From positions 10,061,848-10,125,847 of the forward strand of contig WARS01000016.1 of the NCBI GenBank assembly GCA_008933995.1: DNA of 64,000 bases. The letters run 5' to 3'. A program made the translations under genes and the position numbers. Positions 38,196 to 50,070 of this stretch are shown here, one piece after another. The DNA comes from Datnioides undecimradiatus (taxonomy: Eukaryota > Chordata > Actinopteri > Lobotiformes > Datnioididae). Numbering within the stretch: the first letter of the stretch is position 1; every line of letters begins with the position of its first letter. The notes beneath the pieces are model-generated. The model did no database searches and was not told the origin of the DNA. It worked only from the letters and a program-made list of their open reading frames with translations.

Positions 38196-39627
38196 GGGTG
38201 AGTGTGAATGAAACACAATCCAGGAAGTCCTGTTAAAGTAACAGATTAATGTGTTTAAAAGCTTATCAGGGGCGAAAGTGCTGTGCAGTGGTTTATGAAC
38301 AAACAGGAGCCTGGTTAAAACTATGGAAACTGATTACATCAGCAGCTTTTTTATGTTTCACGAAAATGACGACAAGGTAGCCATTGTAAATTAACTTTAT
38401 TCATACCGGGGATGTGCACTTGCACATATTTGGTGGATTTGATGTATTTGTCATTGCACTGCAGTAAAGGCTGAAGATGGATGACCCAGTGTTGGCACCT
38501 GTGCTGGGTCGACAGCAATGTGGCATTAAAAGCAGACTTGCATGCTTAACATTACACCTGACACGCAGACCAACAAGAGACTTCACAGAATCTTAAAAAT
38601 AGGTAAAGCTTCAAGCTTCATAGAGCTTCCAAAGTTTGACACATAGTTTGATATTATGACTGACAAAAAAATTGAGACGGATATGAGGTAAGGTACGGTG
38701 AAATGCAATGCTTGTGTAACATGATGAGGCAGACAAGTGAAGTGAGCCTTCAATGGCAGATCAAGGTTGTGCTGAAAAACCCCTGCTAGACTTTATTTGA
38801 TATAGGAAGGAAGTGGGAATGTAATATTGATGCGACTTGGGAGAGGAATGGGATGCGGTGACACAAAAGAAGCAAACAAACTGAAGAGGACAGATGCTTG
38901 TCATACGCCCAAACAGGAAGCACAACGACAACACAACTGTTTGAATTGACATGGCAGAGTTTTGTAGTTTGCATGTACACAAAGCTTGGAATATAAGAGT
39001 AAAAGAGTCAGATCACAGGTCCCCTGTTCTGCACAAAATCCACATGTGTAGAAGCCAAATGAAAAAACAAGAACATTTTGATGTTGTCCTATAAAAAGAC
39101 GTATATATGGTGGTGAATATTTAGAAACATGGCTTCTGTTAAAAATATTCACATATCTGTGTTTTATTATCAGAATACTTGGTCTGGCATTTTGAGCTTT
39201 GCATTACGCTCAGCTCATAGATGTTTACAAAAGGGAAATACAGATTTTATTCACAATTCTAAAAGGTTAATTAGGTGTTTTACAGCCTCATACTGACCTC
39301 TGTATCAGTTTTAATATCCACTGGAGGTGAGTGCGACACAACAATGCACCATTTTGAATTATGCCCATTATGCAGCTGGCAGGTGTACAAGTGTTAAGCA
39401 CAAAACAAAAATGTAACCTAACCTTGTCTCTTTTTTTTTATCAAGAAATGCACTAGAAACACTCATGCCCTGTTGGTGGCGGAGGTGTTGCAAATGCAAT
39501 TGCTTTTATTTGGCTGTAGAAGGCAACACCAACATGTCAGCACTTGGGCATCCAAACTTGTGCTTTTATTTTATGTCTTGTACAGGCTATTGTCATGCCT
39601 GTCAGCCTGATCTAACAGTAAGTGAAC
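37296..39627. other. Non-coding DNA, block 5
   Basis: AT-rich DNA with a short CA run at about 37870-37890 and the TG-G20 tract. No coding exon recognised. Confidence 0.6.
38153..38198 (+). repeat. (TG)n fused to G20 homopolymer
   Basis: About 13 TG units (38153-38178) run directly into 20 consecutive Gs (38179-38198). G-runs this long are rare and prone to slippage and sequencing error, so the length may not be exact. Confidence 0.85.
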
Positions 39628-39629
39628 AA

Positions 39630-39843
39630 TAATTGCTCTCAAACTTATTTCTGTTGACACAAATTAGACCACAGATCCATACAGACTTTGCCCCCGCAGG
39701 CCCCCAATGTGGTGAGATTTTTTATTTAGATGTTTTCTTACATAAAGTGTGTGAAACCTGTGACCAAATGTCTCACTGTGTTTCTTATGGATGGCATTAT
39801 AGTGAAAAGTACCGTGAACCCACTCTGGGAGCCGCTGCTTTAA
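39630..39843. mobile_element. Possible hAT (Charlie-type) non-autonomous transposon relic
   Basis: The left edge reads TTGCTCTCAAACTTATTTC and the right edge CACTCTGGGAGCCGCTG. These resemble the CAGYGGTTCTCAAACTTT / AAAGTGGGAACCGCTG ends of vertebrate hAT elements, about 215 bp apart. No clear 8-bp target duplication was seen. Recognition is from memory of terminal repeats and the copy is degraded. Confidence 0.4.
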
Positions 39844-40250
39844 AGAATCTGGCGAGACTGTCTTCTGAAAAAATGAATGAGTGAGTTTATGTCCATTTTA
39901 AGTTTCAAGCCTGATCCATAGAGGTGCGTAACATCTATAAACATATTGTGGGGCTTGTTAGGGCATTGAAAGGTGTCTTAACCTGCAGCTCTGCTCTCTA
40001 ATCCCTCTTCAGCTCCACTTAGGCTCCCTACTGTTATGCCTAAATGTTCTGGCTTCAGCATTAGCCAAGTTGGCAGCCAGGAGCAAACTCAAAAGAAGGC
40101 TTCTGGGTTTATACTACATTCTTGTTTTCCATAGTCATTGATAAAATTGCCCCCACAGCTGTTTTCAGCGTGTTGCTCTATGCCTCTTTACATTTCTACT
40201 GTTTGCAATGGTTTTACCATGTAACTTTGCAAGTGTTTCAGGTTAGAATA

Positions 40251-40296
<46 letters not shown>
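40251..40296 (+). repeat. (TG)n-(AG)n compound microsatellite, left arm of an inverted pair
   Basis: 12 TG units (40251-40274) pass directly into about 11 AG units (40275-40296), then GGGAGAGAG. This is the mirror complement of the (CT)n-(CA)n block at 40440-40507. Confidence 0.93.
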
Positions 40297-40304
<8 letters not shown>

Positions 40305-40439
40305 TAAGTGTGAGTTTAAATGCAGTACTGTAGTAAAATGCTCAGACTCTTCATCTTCCGTGACTTATAGTGTATCAGGCTCAGGTCCATTTGGTAACTT
40401 CCCAATAGTTGACTCATCACAAAGGCCCCACCACTACTG

Positions 40440-40456
40440 CTCTCTCTCCCTCCCTC

Positions 40457-40507
<51 letters not shown>
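40440..40507 (+). repeat. (CT)n-(CA)n compound microsatellite, right arm of an inverted pair
   Basis: TCTCTCTCCCTCCCTCTC is followed by about 23 CA units (40462-40507). Its reverse complement has the order TG-then-AG, matching the block at 40251, including the GGGAGAGAG word. Confidence 0.93.
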
Positions 40508-40508
<1 letters not shown>

Positions 40509-40629
40509 TATCATGAATCAGCTGATGGTTAAAAGCAAAAATTATATTTATGACTGTATACACATCATTCCAAAACTCATTATTCTAAGGCCTGTCTTGG
40601 CAGGATTAATATAAGGCCTTGCGGTGCGT

Positions 40630-40656
40630 TTGTGTGTGTGTGTGTGTGTGTGTGTA
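40630..40656 (+). repeat. (TG)n microsatellite
   Basis: About 13 GT/TG units, the third such tract within 410 bp. Confidence 0.92.
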
Positions 40657-42440
40657 TTCTGCAGTAGTGTGGACTGATGGAGGCCTGATTGATTTGATAA
40701 AAATGAAAGCCATTGATTCTGTCATGAATTTACAGCACCTCATTTACATAATTCAGAAAGCTGAGTTGCATCTTAGTACAGACATTAATGGAAACAGTGC
40801 TCCCTGCAGTGGCCCCCGAGCTCCCACCCTCCCACCAACACACTCTTATATCAACCAAAGTGTCGAAATGCACTCCATGAAATAAATGCTTACCAAGCAT
40901 TCAGTTGGTAACATACACAAATCACGCTAGATGCATGTTTCAAACATGTTTGATTTCAGCACAGTGGCTGTTTAAGTGTTGTGTTAAGCCATACAAATAA
41001 TGGTAACAGTGGCTTTTAAAGCCTTCTTTGCAATGTAATGTCACCACTGGAAAATTACCTGGTAATCAAAGTTGTATTTAATTAGCTATAACTGTAATAA
41101 AGCAAAAGGGCAATTAAGCAGAAAAGATTAGACCATGAATGACGAGTAAATCACCAAAACAACACGATTTTGTTGGTTTTGGCTTTTAGTCGGAGGCAGT
41201 GACATGGGAATTGCACAGAAAATTTGAGAAAATATGTTGCTATCGGAAACCACGGTCATGACAAAGCAGCCCAGTTTAGCTGTGCATGCCAGTACTCAAT
41301 TTCAAGTGCACACCTTACAGACAACACCTAGTTTTCCAGAGCAGTAATAACACAAACTGAAACCCTGAACACAAACTGAATGTCAACACAGTGCATGAAG
41401 GCATGAAAAAGCATGTATTAGTTTGTACATTTGTCTCTATTGTGTGCACTTGTTGCCATGACACTGAAACAGACTTTGAGTGTATGACTTTGCCTTGCTG
41501 TCACACCTGCTGGTTCTGTCTGAAAGCCTACATGGCAGTGTAATATTAGTTGTGCCTAAAAATGAGATGATTAGAATATATAATGACAGCAAAACATTAT
41601 TCTCTCACATATTCACCAATACCACAAAATTCATGTGAGATGTTTTGCAGAGACGTTCATGCTGCTCATGCAAAACCAACAGGTTGGCTTCACAGGAGTT
41701 GTTTTTGACACATTTGCTTTATTGTCACTGTTTCTGCCTTATTAATTTCCGGCATGTGACCGATGTGCATCATGGGGTTGTACTGTACCTAACCCTAATG
41801 GATAGTACGGTGATGTCCATTAAAGAGGTTTGTTATTCCAGGAGATGTGGGCCGAGGGGTGAAATTTGGCAGTGGAACACTCTCCTGTTTTGTGGCGATA
41901 GTGTTAGCAGTCCTGGAAAAGGACCACTTCATTCTCTGCCAAAAGGGACACCCTGTCGGTGCCATGTTAGCTTTGTCACTTAGAGAGCAGTAGGTCCTGG
42001 ATTTGAAGCTGAGTCTCTGCTATATCATGCAGAGCAGCGTGGATGACTCTTCAGAGTTGTCATCGAGTGCTTCTACTGAAGGGTTTAAGCACTTATGCTG
42101 TGATTTTAAACTAGCACAAGACCATTGTACATAGTTTATGGGGTTTTTTTATTAATCATTGAATAATCACTGATAAGAAATGTATATATTCATATGCTGT
42201 TGGTGACTTTGCACCATTTATTAAGCATTATTCACATGGAGATCAGTCACAGGTCAGTTCAGTGTTTGAGTGTGACTGTTCTTTCCTTGGAAGGAACGGT
42301 TTGTAGTAGTTTTAAAAGCACTGGGAAAACCTATTAGCAGACATTTAGCTGAGATGTTTGGACAAACTGTAACTTGTAAAAACATGCCATTACATACAAA
42401 TAAAACCGTTCTGTGTCTAATTTGCTAACTATTAATACAT
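40657..42440. other. Non-coding DNA, block 6
   Basis: No exon recognised. A stretch at about 41030-41140 with TTAATTAGCTATAA and GCAATTAAGC words is non-repetitive and could be regulatory; this is an impression only. Confidence 0.5.
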
Positions 42441-42793
42441 AGCACTGGTTTAGGGTAGTAACCGCAAAAAGGTTCTGGGTTCGACTCCCGGTCGGCTCAG
42501 GGCCTCCTTGTGTGGAGTTTGCATGTTCTCCCCGTGTCTGTGTGGGTTCTCTCCGGGAACTCCGGCTTCCTCCCACAGTCCAAAGAGATGCATATAGGTT
42601 AACTGGTTGCTATTAAAAAATTGCCCGTAGTGCATGCATGTGAGAGCGAATGGTTGTATGTCTATGTGTTTGCCCTGCGATGAGCTGGCAACTTGTCCAG
42701 GGTGTACCCCGCCCTCGCCCAGAGACAGCTGGGATTGGCTCCAGCGACCCCGTGACCCCACAAAGGGATAAAGCGGGCACAGAAGATGGATGA
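42441..42793 (+). mobile_element. tRNA-derived SINE with L2-type 3' tail
   Basis: A Pol III B-box GGTTCGACTCC lies at 42478-42488 in a tRNA-like head. It is followed by the teleost-typical body (GTTTGCATGTTCTCCCCGTG, TCCTCCCACAGTCCAAAGA, CCAGGGTGTACCCCGCC, CAGCTGGGATTGGCTCCAGC) and a 3' end AGAAGATGGATGAA, as in fish SINEs mobilised by L2-clade LINEs. The A-box part of the head is damaged. The tail and body are close to the usual consensus as I remember it, so the copy is fairly young. No target duplication was identified. Confidence 0.85.
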
Positions 42794-43953
42794 ACAACAC
42801 GCCGCAGTGCAAATACATTGTTGGTGTATTTTACCAGCAGTATGAGTTACGCAAGCTTCTGCAAAGTAGAGAGGTCACAGAGAAAGTTATCAGAACCGTG
42901 GATATGCTGCTGTTGACACACCACCGTTTTTCAGCATTGATGCCGATGCCAGTCAAGCTGCTGCATTGCTGTGTTATGGCTGCTTTTATGTTTTAAAGCC
43001 ACGACTGCTTGTTCGGCTTGCAGATGTGCTCAGCCTGTCAGTCTTGACAGACTTTGTGCCTAAACTAGCAACCATGAAATTAAGAAATTACTCACACAAT
43101 TTAAATATATTACTTATAGATCCTACAGGTAATGTAGAAGAGGAATATCATTTTATTATATTTTGCTATTTTACCAGAAGATTTTAAACTATGAGACAAG
43201 ATTTTCCTTTTAGACAGCAGGTATATCAAACTGAATCAGGTTTGATTCTCTTTTGATCAAACATATTTCAGAAGTGGCAAACAGAATCAACTAGGTTTCA
43301 TTCCCTGGCTAGCACAATGTGGGAGGGCTGTTCTCTTCAGGCCCGCCAACCCCATGGGCCCCAGGGCCCCCACCTCCAAAGGGCCCCAATGCATCTGCCC
43401 TGCACATCACTGCTTCAGTGGGGGGTAGGGTTGGTTGGACAAGTATAAATACAATAATAGAAATTCAAAATTGCATTTTTTGACAACTACATTATGGCGT
43501 GCCGTAAAGAGTAACAAACCATTAATTCATTGTTTATATTCTGCTTAACTGTCATTCTCATTCTCTCATTGCAAATGAACCTATGACATTACATGGTGAG
43601 CACAAATCATGACACCGAAGTACACACACTATCTACTCAAATAAACATCTTGACATCATGCCAAGTGAAACATATTTTACCCTCAGGTGTCAGCTCACGA
43701 CAGGAAGTGTAAAAGGAAAAGACAGAGAGATAAGACGAGGAAGTGATCGAGCTCACCCACCCAGTTACCACCCAGCCATCCAGAGGCAGCAGAGGGAGAG
43801 CGCGAGAGAGACAGGGGGGAGAGGATGAGTGACAGATGAATGAATGATGCTGTGAAGCCCTCTGTGTTGCTTTAATTGGATTTGAATGGGCTGTCATTGT
43901 GTGGAAAAATACTGTAGAGAGATGAGGAGGCTGCACATGAGTGTGCACATATA

Positions 43954-43992
<39 letters not shown>

Positions 43993-45084
43993 CCAAAAAC
44001 TTGGCAAATGCCTGAGTCCTTGGAACACGAACAAAATGTATAATTTCAAAAGATTCATATGAATCATGAACATGTGTTAATACAGCTCATCAAAGCAAAT
44101 CAATACAGATATTTTTTTCTGTTTTTGTAACTAAAGATAAAAGAAGCTTGTGTTATAAAAAAAAAAAAAAAATCCAAAAAGAGACAAGGCTTCGGTCTGA
44201 TGTAATGACTCTTAAAGTTCAATTTAATTGTGGTAATGGATAATTAGAATTAGCTTCTCCAGAGATATTTGATCTAAATGAAAACTATAATCCATTAATG
44301 AATTCACCTATTAAGTCCATGTCACTCATACTCATTTCATTCTATGTAAGCACGGTAATTACAAGTCACAATCCATTTAATTTATTATTCACATACCACA
44401 AACCTTCAACAGGTAACTTTCAGATGTCTGTCATTTCTGCCTGTGCAGTGACATGTTGGCATTTACATCCACTTGATATGCACTTTCCTATTCAACTGAT
44501 ATTTTTTCTGCCGTGCACACCTGGCGCATGGCACAAAGGTGGGAGGGAGGGCAGCAAAATGAAATACAACGAGTTGCATGTAAATGAGGCATCACAAGGC
44601 AAGGTGTTGGTATTTATTTGTGAATTAAGTCATGGTAACAGGAGCCCCCCGAAGACCACATCTGTTCTCAGGGCATTGCCAGATAATTTGGTGCTTCCAC
44701 TTGCATACAGATGCACCAATCAAATCTCTTCTTAAACTATTTTCACACACGATGCCTTTTATACCTCTGAACGTCACGACAACAAGTTTTTTCTCTAACA
44801 ATAGACAAGAGACAGCATTTCACTGTTTAGACTAACCATGAATGACCATTAGGATATGTATACAAACTAATCCTATAATGTGAAAATAATATCACCTCTT
44901 ACATGCAAAATCATATTTACCGAGTTCTAAGGTGCAGTACTGAGGATTGTTCACTGCTGTATTAACTGTGAATTCTGTGATAGAGAAAGTCTTTCTCATC
45001 CCTGTCAGATATGGATAAAGCTCTTCCTGCTCTGATACTCACATGATGATGACCGTTATTCCTTCTTTCTGTGCCTTAGCCGTC
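42794..45084. other. Non-coding DNA, block 7
   Basis: No exon recognised. A GC-rich patch at 43330-43430 is built of GGGCCC/GGCCCC words and could be a worn repeat end. An A16 run lies at 44157-44172. Confidence 0.5.
43952..43988 (+). repeat. (CA)n microsatellite
   Basis: About 18 CA units including an ATACACACAT lead-in. Confidence 0.92.
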
Positions 45085-45192
45085 GAGCTCCCTGTCATAC
45101 AGCTTGTTCAAAAGGCTGCGGCAAGACTATTAATGAGACTAAAGAATGTAGATCATGAATCCAGACTCCCATGGGACCTCGCCCCCCTTCAG
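45085..45192 (+). pseudogene. Non-LTR retrotransposon ORF2 relic (L2/CR1-like)
   Basis: The translation VIQLVQKAAARLLMRLKN and the following DHESRLPWDLAPLQ resemble the LQLVQNAAARLL(T)..RDHITPVLxxLHWLPV segment near the C-terminal end of the reverse transcriptase ORF in fish L2/CR1/Rex-type LINEs. Only about 36 residues remain, with drift after the DH motif. No full ORF, 5' region or tail was seen. It is a short dead copy. Confidence 0.6.
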
Positions 45193-47500
45193 ATATGGGA
45201 CATTTATATCAGATGTCCCAAATTAAAACAAGCCAACCATTTTGTCACTACCTGCTGACAGGGATGCACCTTATCACAGTTTTTTGATTAAATGTAAGTT
45301 TTAATGATCAGTAAATAAACATTCAGGAGTGACTGCAGAACCAAGGACAGGCTGGATCACTGTTCTAAACAAAGTCTGTCTGTCTATGACTGCTTCTACT
45401 AAAAGAAAAACCTAACAGTGACAGAGGCATACATCTATGAGTAGACTGGCAGACCGCTGATTTTATACACACTGCAATTATGCTGAAATCTGAGTGTTAC
45501 TGCTTTGACTTTTCTGATACCAAACACATTATGAAAACATGTTTCTCATGCATGTTTGTTTATTTTCTTGCTGTGTTAGTCTGACAGAAAAGCGTATTTG
45601 TCTTGACAAAAAAATATATTTTCAGGAAAATTTCTTCTTGCATTAGCAACTTGCAACACTTAAGTAATCATGATTTACAAAAGTCTGCTATTTTATAATC
45701 ACAAAATGCTGTTCTATTAAAAAAGAGTGATTGAAAATGTTTTTCTAATTTTGAAGTTTTTTCAGTAATTGTTTCTTCCATTGTCATGAAAAAGAAATGA
45801 GTTGGGAAAATGTGCCGCAGCAAGGACAGGATCTCTCTTGGTGCAGTCTTACCAAAGCGTTATCAACAGGGATAACACAAGTAGCATAATTGTCAGAAAG
45901 GTTTTTCATTCAGCCATCATTCATATATCATGTAATATCACTCCACCTCAGCCACCTCTTTTGTAAGTAGCATGCATAGACTTATATATTCAATATAGGA
46001 ACGACCATTTAAGTGTATTTGGATGTGGCTTTACTGCAGCAACATACACAACATACACTGATTGTTGCTGTCATTGTTTGTGTATGATGGACGCACCCAT
46101 GGAGGTTTTATTCATTTAGGGTATATTTGGTGCTGATATTTAGAAATAATATATATTTCATACGTTCAATCATTCCAAATAAAATGTCATGATAAAATAT
46201 AGTCGAAAATAAAACGGCCAAATTGGAAAATGCTAAAATAGAAATGATCATGTGTGAATGATGCAAAGTTAATGCTACAGCATTGTATAGTATTAACAAC
46301 TGAAGCAGCCTGCAAAACGCAACACTCTAACTACTGTATTCACTTTGCATGAAAGTGGGCAACCAAGGTCAGGTAGCTTGGGGCTAGCAGAGTGAGAGGG
46401 TCGATGCTAATCACTCCACCATATCAAAATAACGTTTTTTTCATTGTGTGTGCATGCATGTGTGTGTTTCTGTGAGTGTGTGAAAAAAGAGAAGGTGGGT
46501 ATGAGGGGGGGGGGGGGGGGGGGACTGAGAGAGAGGAAACAGACAGAGAATACAGTGTCTGTGTGTCACATTACAATTATGTAAAAGCAGGAGGCTGCTA
46601 GCTCCATCATCCCTCACTCAAGAGTCATATCACCATCTGAGACAAAGACAGAGAGGATCTTGAAAGCAGACCGAGGGAAAAGCAGAGGGGAAAGAAAGAA
46701 ACAGCAGGAGAAAAAAATGAGTCACGGACAGAAAATAGGGAGAGGACAAGTGATCCAGAAAGGTAGAGAGGCAGACACTGATAGAGATAGAGACTGTACA
46801 GTAGACTATAACAGCCAGAATAAGGGATCAAAGGAGGGAGAGGCAGTCTGAGGGAAATAAACGAATGAGGTAGTATTGTCTTTCAGAGGATGAAGTCATT
46901 TTCTCCAGACACAATGTTCCTGTTGCTGTTAAGCATCATGGGAAAGAGCTGACAGAGTAATGGATCACCACTTGCAGAAAAAATGCACATGTACACTCAC
47001 ACATGTGCGCACTTAGAGAAACACACACACACACACGACAAAAGGTACAGCAAGTGAGATCACAATTTTAAAAACGCACACATCCCACTGACCTGCCTCT
47101 TCACAGCGTACACAGGAACGAATCAGAAATGACCTGATAACTATTAAATGGTGACTTATTAGAAACGAGGACTGGGAGATCCTATCTGAATGAATAATTA
47201 GGGAGTGATTTGTTCATAAATATCAGATTTGACACACTGACCACTTTGTTGTTGTCCCTGATTAAAGCTGAATCATTCACTGAGCAGCACAAAACTAGTA
47301 ATGACTCATTAATTACTCAGTACTTAATTAGTTACTCTCCCAAGTAAAGTGATACATTATACCGAGTCTTTACTAAGAAGTCCTGTATTACTTCAGGAGC
47401 ATTCAACCATTACATACTCTGTCTGTGTCTGTGCTCCCTAAAGTAAACAGGATAGTTCACATCTACAGTTAGACTTCTTTACATACATACATATATGTTT
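45193..47500. other. Non-coding DNA, block 8
   Basis: AT-rich to about 46440, then the G19 run and a purine-rich stretch at 46620-46860 (AGAGG/GAAAG words) whose Lys/Arg/Glu-rich frame is compositional. No exon recognised. Confidence 0.55.
46505..46523 (+). repeat. G19 homopolymer
   Basis: Nineteen consecutive Gs after ATGA. Length may be uncertain because such runs are hard to sequence. It is followed by a purine-rich block to about 46860. Confidence 0.85.
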
Positions 47501-47514
47501 TTGTGTGTGTGTGT

Positions 47515-47557
<43 letters not shown>

Positions 47558-47571
47558 TGTGTGTGTGTGTT
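47501..47571 (+). repeat. Compound (TG)n microsatellite
   Basis: Three TG blocks separated by TATG interruptions, about 70 bp in total. Confidence 0.93.
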
Positions 47572-48271
47572 TTTATATGTGGCCACAACTGCGTCTCTCA
47601 ACATCAACAGCCCACTCGAAATTCCAAGCTACTTAGCTCTGCTCTGACATTTATGCAAAGTCCCTGAAGAACTCATATTCAAATATATAATTTATATAAT
47701 ATAATCCCCTGTTATATTGAGTTAAGGTAAGGATTTATGAGTGCCGGATTCGAAGCTTTGCTCAGTATGCAAAATTAACTAGCATGTGTTGTTGCTGTGT
47801 TAGCTCACTGCATATTTTGCCTTTAAAGGCTACAATAATACTACTCTCCTTTCCTCTAGTTTCATATTGGACAGTTTATATACCTGGCCAGTGTCTGTTC
47901 ATTTTCAACAGAGCAGATGGTGCAGTTGTTACAGAGGTAGCTTGATCTGGGGGTGTAGCAGCAGAGATGCGACTCAATGATCATAGAAAAATTTTAGGAA
48001 CACTACAGGCAACAGTGTGTCTCTATGATCGTCTTGCTTTTCCATGACTGTATGTTGCTACATGTCACTTTGATTGTCAGGGTGAAACTACTCCATAGAG
48101 TAAATAGGTTACACTATAGAATAGAAGTGAGTATTTATAGTTAATAGTGTAGAGCTGGAGCTCTCAATCTGTGGCCTGTGCACCAAAGGCAGGCCTCAGA
48201 AACGTTTTGTGTGTCATCTACCACTAAAGTCAAGCGCTGTATTTCAGTGGACAACTCAGACGTTTCATGTG

Positions 48272-48300
48272 AAAGTGGGGTGGAAAAGCCACCCCACTTT
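48272..48300. repeat. Perfect 12-bp inverted repeat (hairpin)
   Basis: AAAGTGGGGTGG and CCACCCCACTTT are exact complements separated by AAAAG. It is GC-rich for this neighbourhood and would form a stable stem in RNA or single-stranded DNA. No T-run follows and there is no gene beside it, so a terminator role does not apply. Confidence 0.85.
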
Positions 48301-49762
48301 ATGGCTGAGGAGAAAAGGAGGTTTCAGGAGAAAAGGATCAACTGTTAGTTCGTTGGACCTCCGGGACAGATGAAGTTATCTGCCGTATCTGCAAACAGAT
48401 GAATTCTGTGCTCAAAGTATTTAAACTCTATTATGAGACTATTCACAAATCCTTTTACAAGTTCATGGGGTTTCCTGTAAAGCGCTGAATCATATGCTGG
48501 GTCCTTAAATTCACTCTCAGTCAGCAAACTTTAAGAATCTCTGTTTTGGCAGATATTACAGATAAAAGACAAAACTGACTGAAAGGACTAAGTCAAAAAC
48601 ATACAACATATTCAACAAAACGGCGCCTCTGCCCCTGCAATCTCTCTGTTACCAGAGGCTGGAGAGAAAGGATGAGGGGGTTAACAAGCTGGATGCATTT
48701 TAGTGCATGATAGAGTGATAGCATCCTCCATCACAACCCCCCAAATTGACTTTGACTATGCCACTCCAAACCTCAAGCCAGTAGGATGTGTCTATTGTCA
48801 AACGCTGTGCTACATGTGATTGTATACACATGATGCAAACTGTCAGTTATCTGTGACTGTCTGTGCTGAAACTGAAGTGACCAGAGATGTGATGCGGTGC
48901 TGGCATGAGGCTTTATTTCTGTCGGCCTTGAGCAACAGTGACGTGTTTTTCTGTCTGTTTTTCCTGGTGCTATTAGACAATTGTGATTGTGTCCATTCTG
49001 ATGATGGGGAGTTATTGCCTTTCCACATAGCATCATGGTCTAATCTCTAAGCTTCCTTACACAGATGTAATCAGCAACATTCATGCTACACATTATGATA
49101 AGGATACAGACATTAATATATATAAGATGTGAATATTAAAAGATTATCGGAAGTGTTTCAATCTCGGTTTAATAATTGTAAATTGAAGAAACTGTAAAAA
49201 AAATAAAAATAAATCAATGGCTTCTTGTCACAATTATGAAGTAATATGGAACTGCTTAGTAACTTTTCAATATAATGTATCAGTTTACCTAACTCAGAGG
49301 AACAATAGAAACTAGAATGAAGCAATGAATATGATTACTTAATAAATGAATGATTAATTTTAGAGTCAGCCAGGAGAAATGCATGAAGAAAGAAACCAGT
49401 TTCACAGATATTTATGAACTGCATTAATGAACCATTATCTAATCATATATTACTATAGTATCTCTCAGTCCGTTCTCCACTTATCCTTATTATTATTATT
49501 ATCTAACATACAGTCTTTGATTCTGAGTTACTCAGGAGCTGCTCAGTATAGATTTATCAGATCATTCCTTATTTGCCCCTCACTCGCTCTGTAGTAACTC
49601 ACAGTCTGCTGTAGCGTTTGTGTGTAATCTGTAATTCTGAGGTAAATTACTGCTAATGATTCCAGGCTGGATTTCAAACTCTAACATCTGTTGAATTGGT
49701 TGGATAAGCCACAGGATTAAATGCACTTACACATGTGTGCACAGTTACAAGACATGCACGTG

Positions 49763-49765
49763 CAC

Positions 49766-49798
<33 letters not shown>
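49763..49798 (+). repeat. (CA)n microsatellite
   Basis: About 16 CA units with one CG interruption near the start. Confidence 0.92.
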
Positions 49799-50070
49799 TC
49801 ATTGTTGAATTCCATTTTGTCACTCGGGAAGCCTTACTGTAGCAAAAGCTGTGTACTGGTTGCTGTTTATAAGCCTAGAGGAGCTCACCCTGCCAACAGA
49901 AACTAAACTGAGCTGATTGAGCTTCAGAGCACCATAAACCTCTGTGTCATACCCCAAGGTGCACCCCAAGGTGTACCTGTCAGTGCAGATGTCTCATCCT
50001 GTTTACAATGTTTCCTGCAACAGTTGACCCCATATAAGTTATCTTAAAAGAGGGGATAATGTGTGACTAG

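Larger units (their letters stand above)
47572..50070. other. Non-coding DNA, block 9
   Basis: AT-rich DNA with the hairpin at 48272, a short ATT repeat at about 49488-49501 and a tandem pair CCCCAAGGTGCA/CCCCAAGGTGTA at 49952-49975. No coding exon recognised. Confidence 0.55.
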
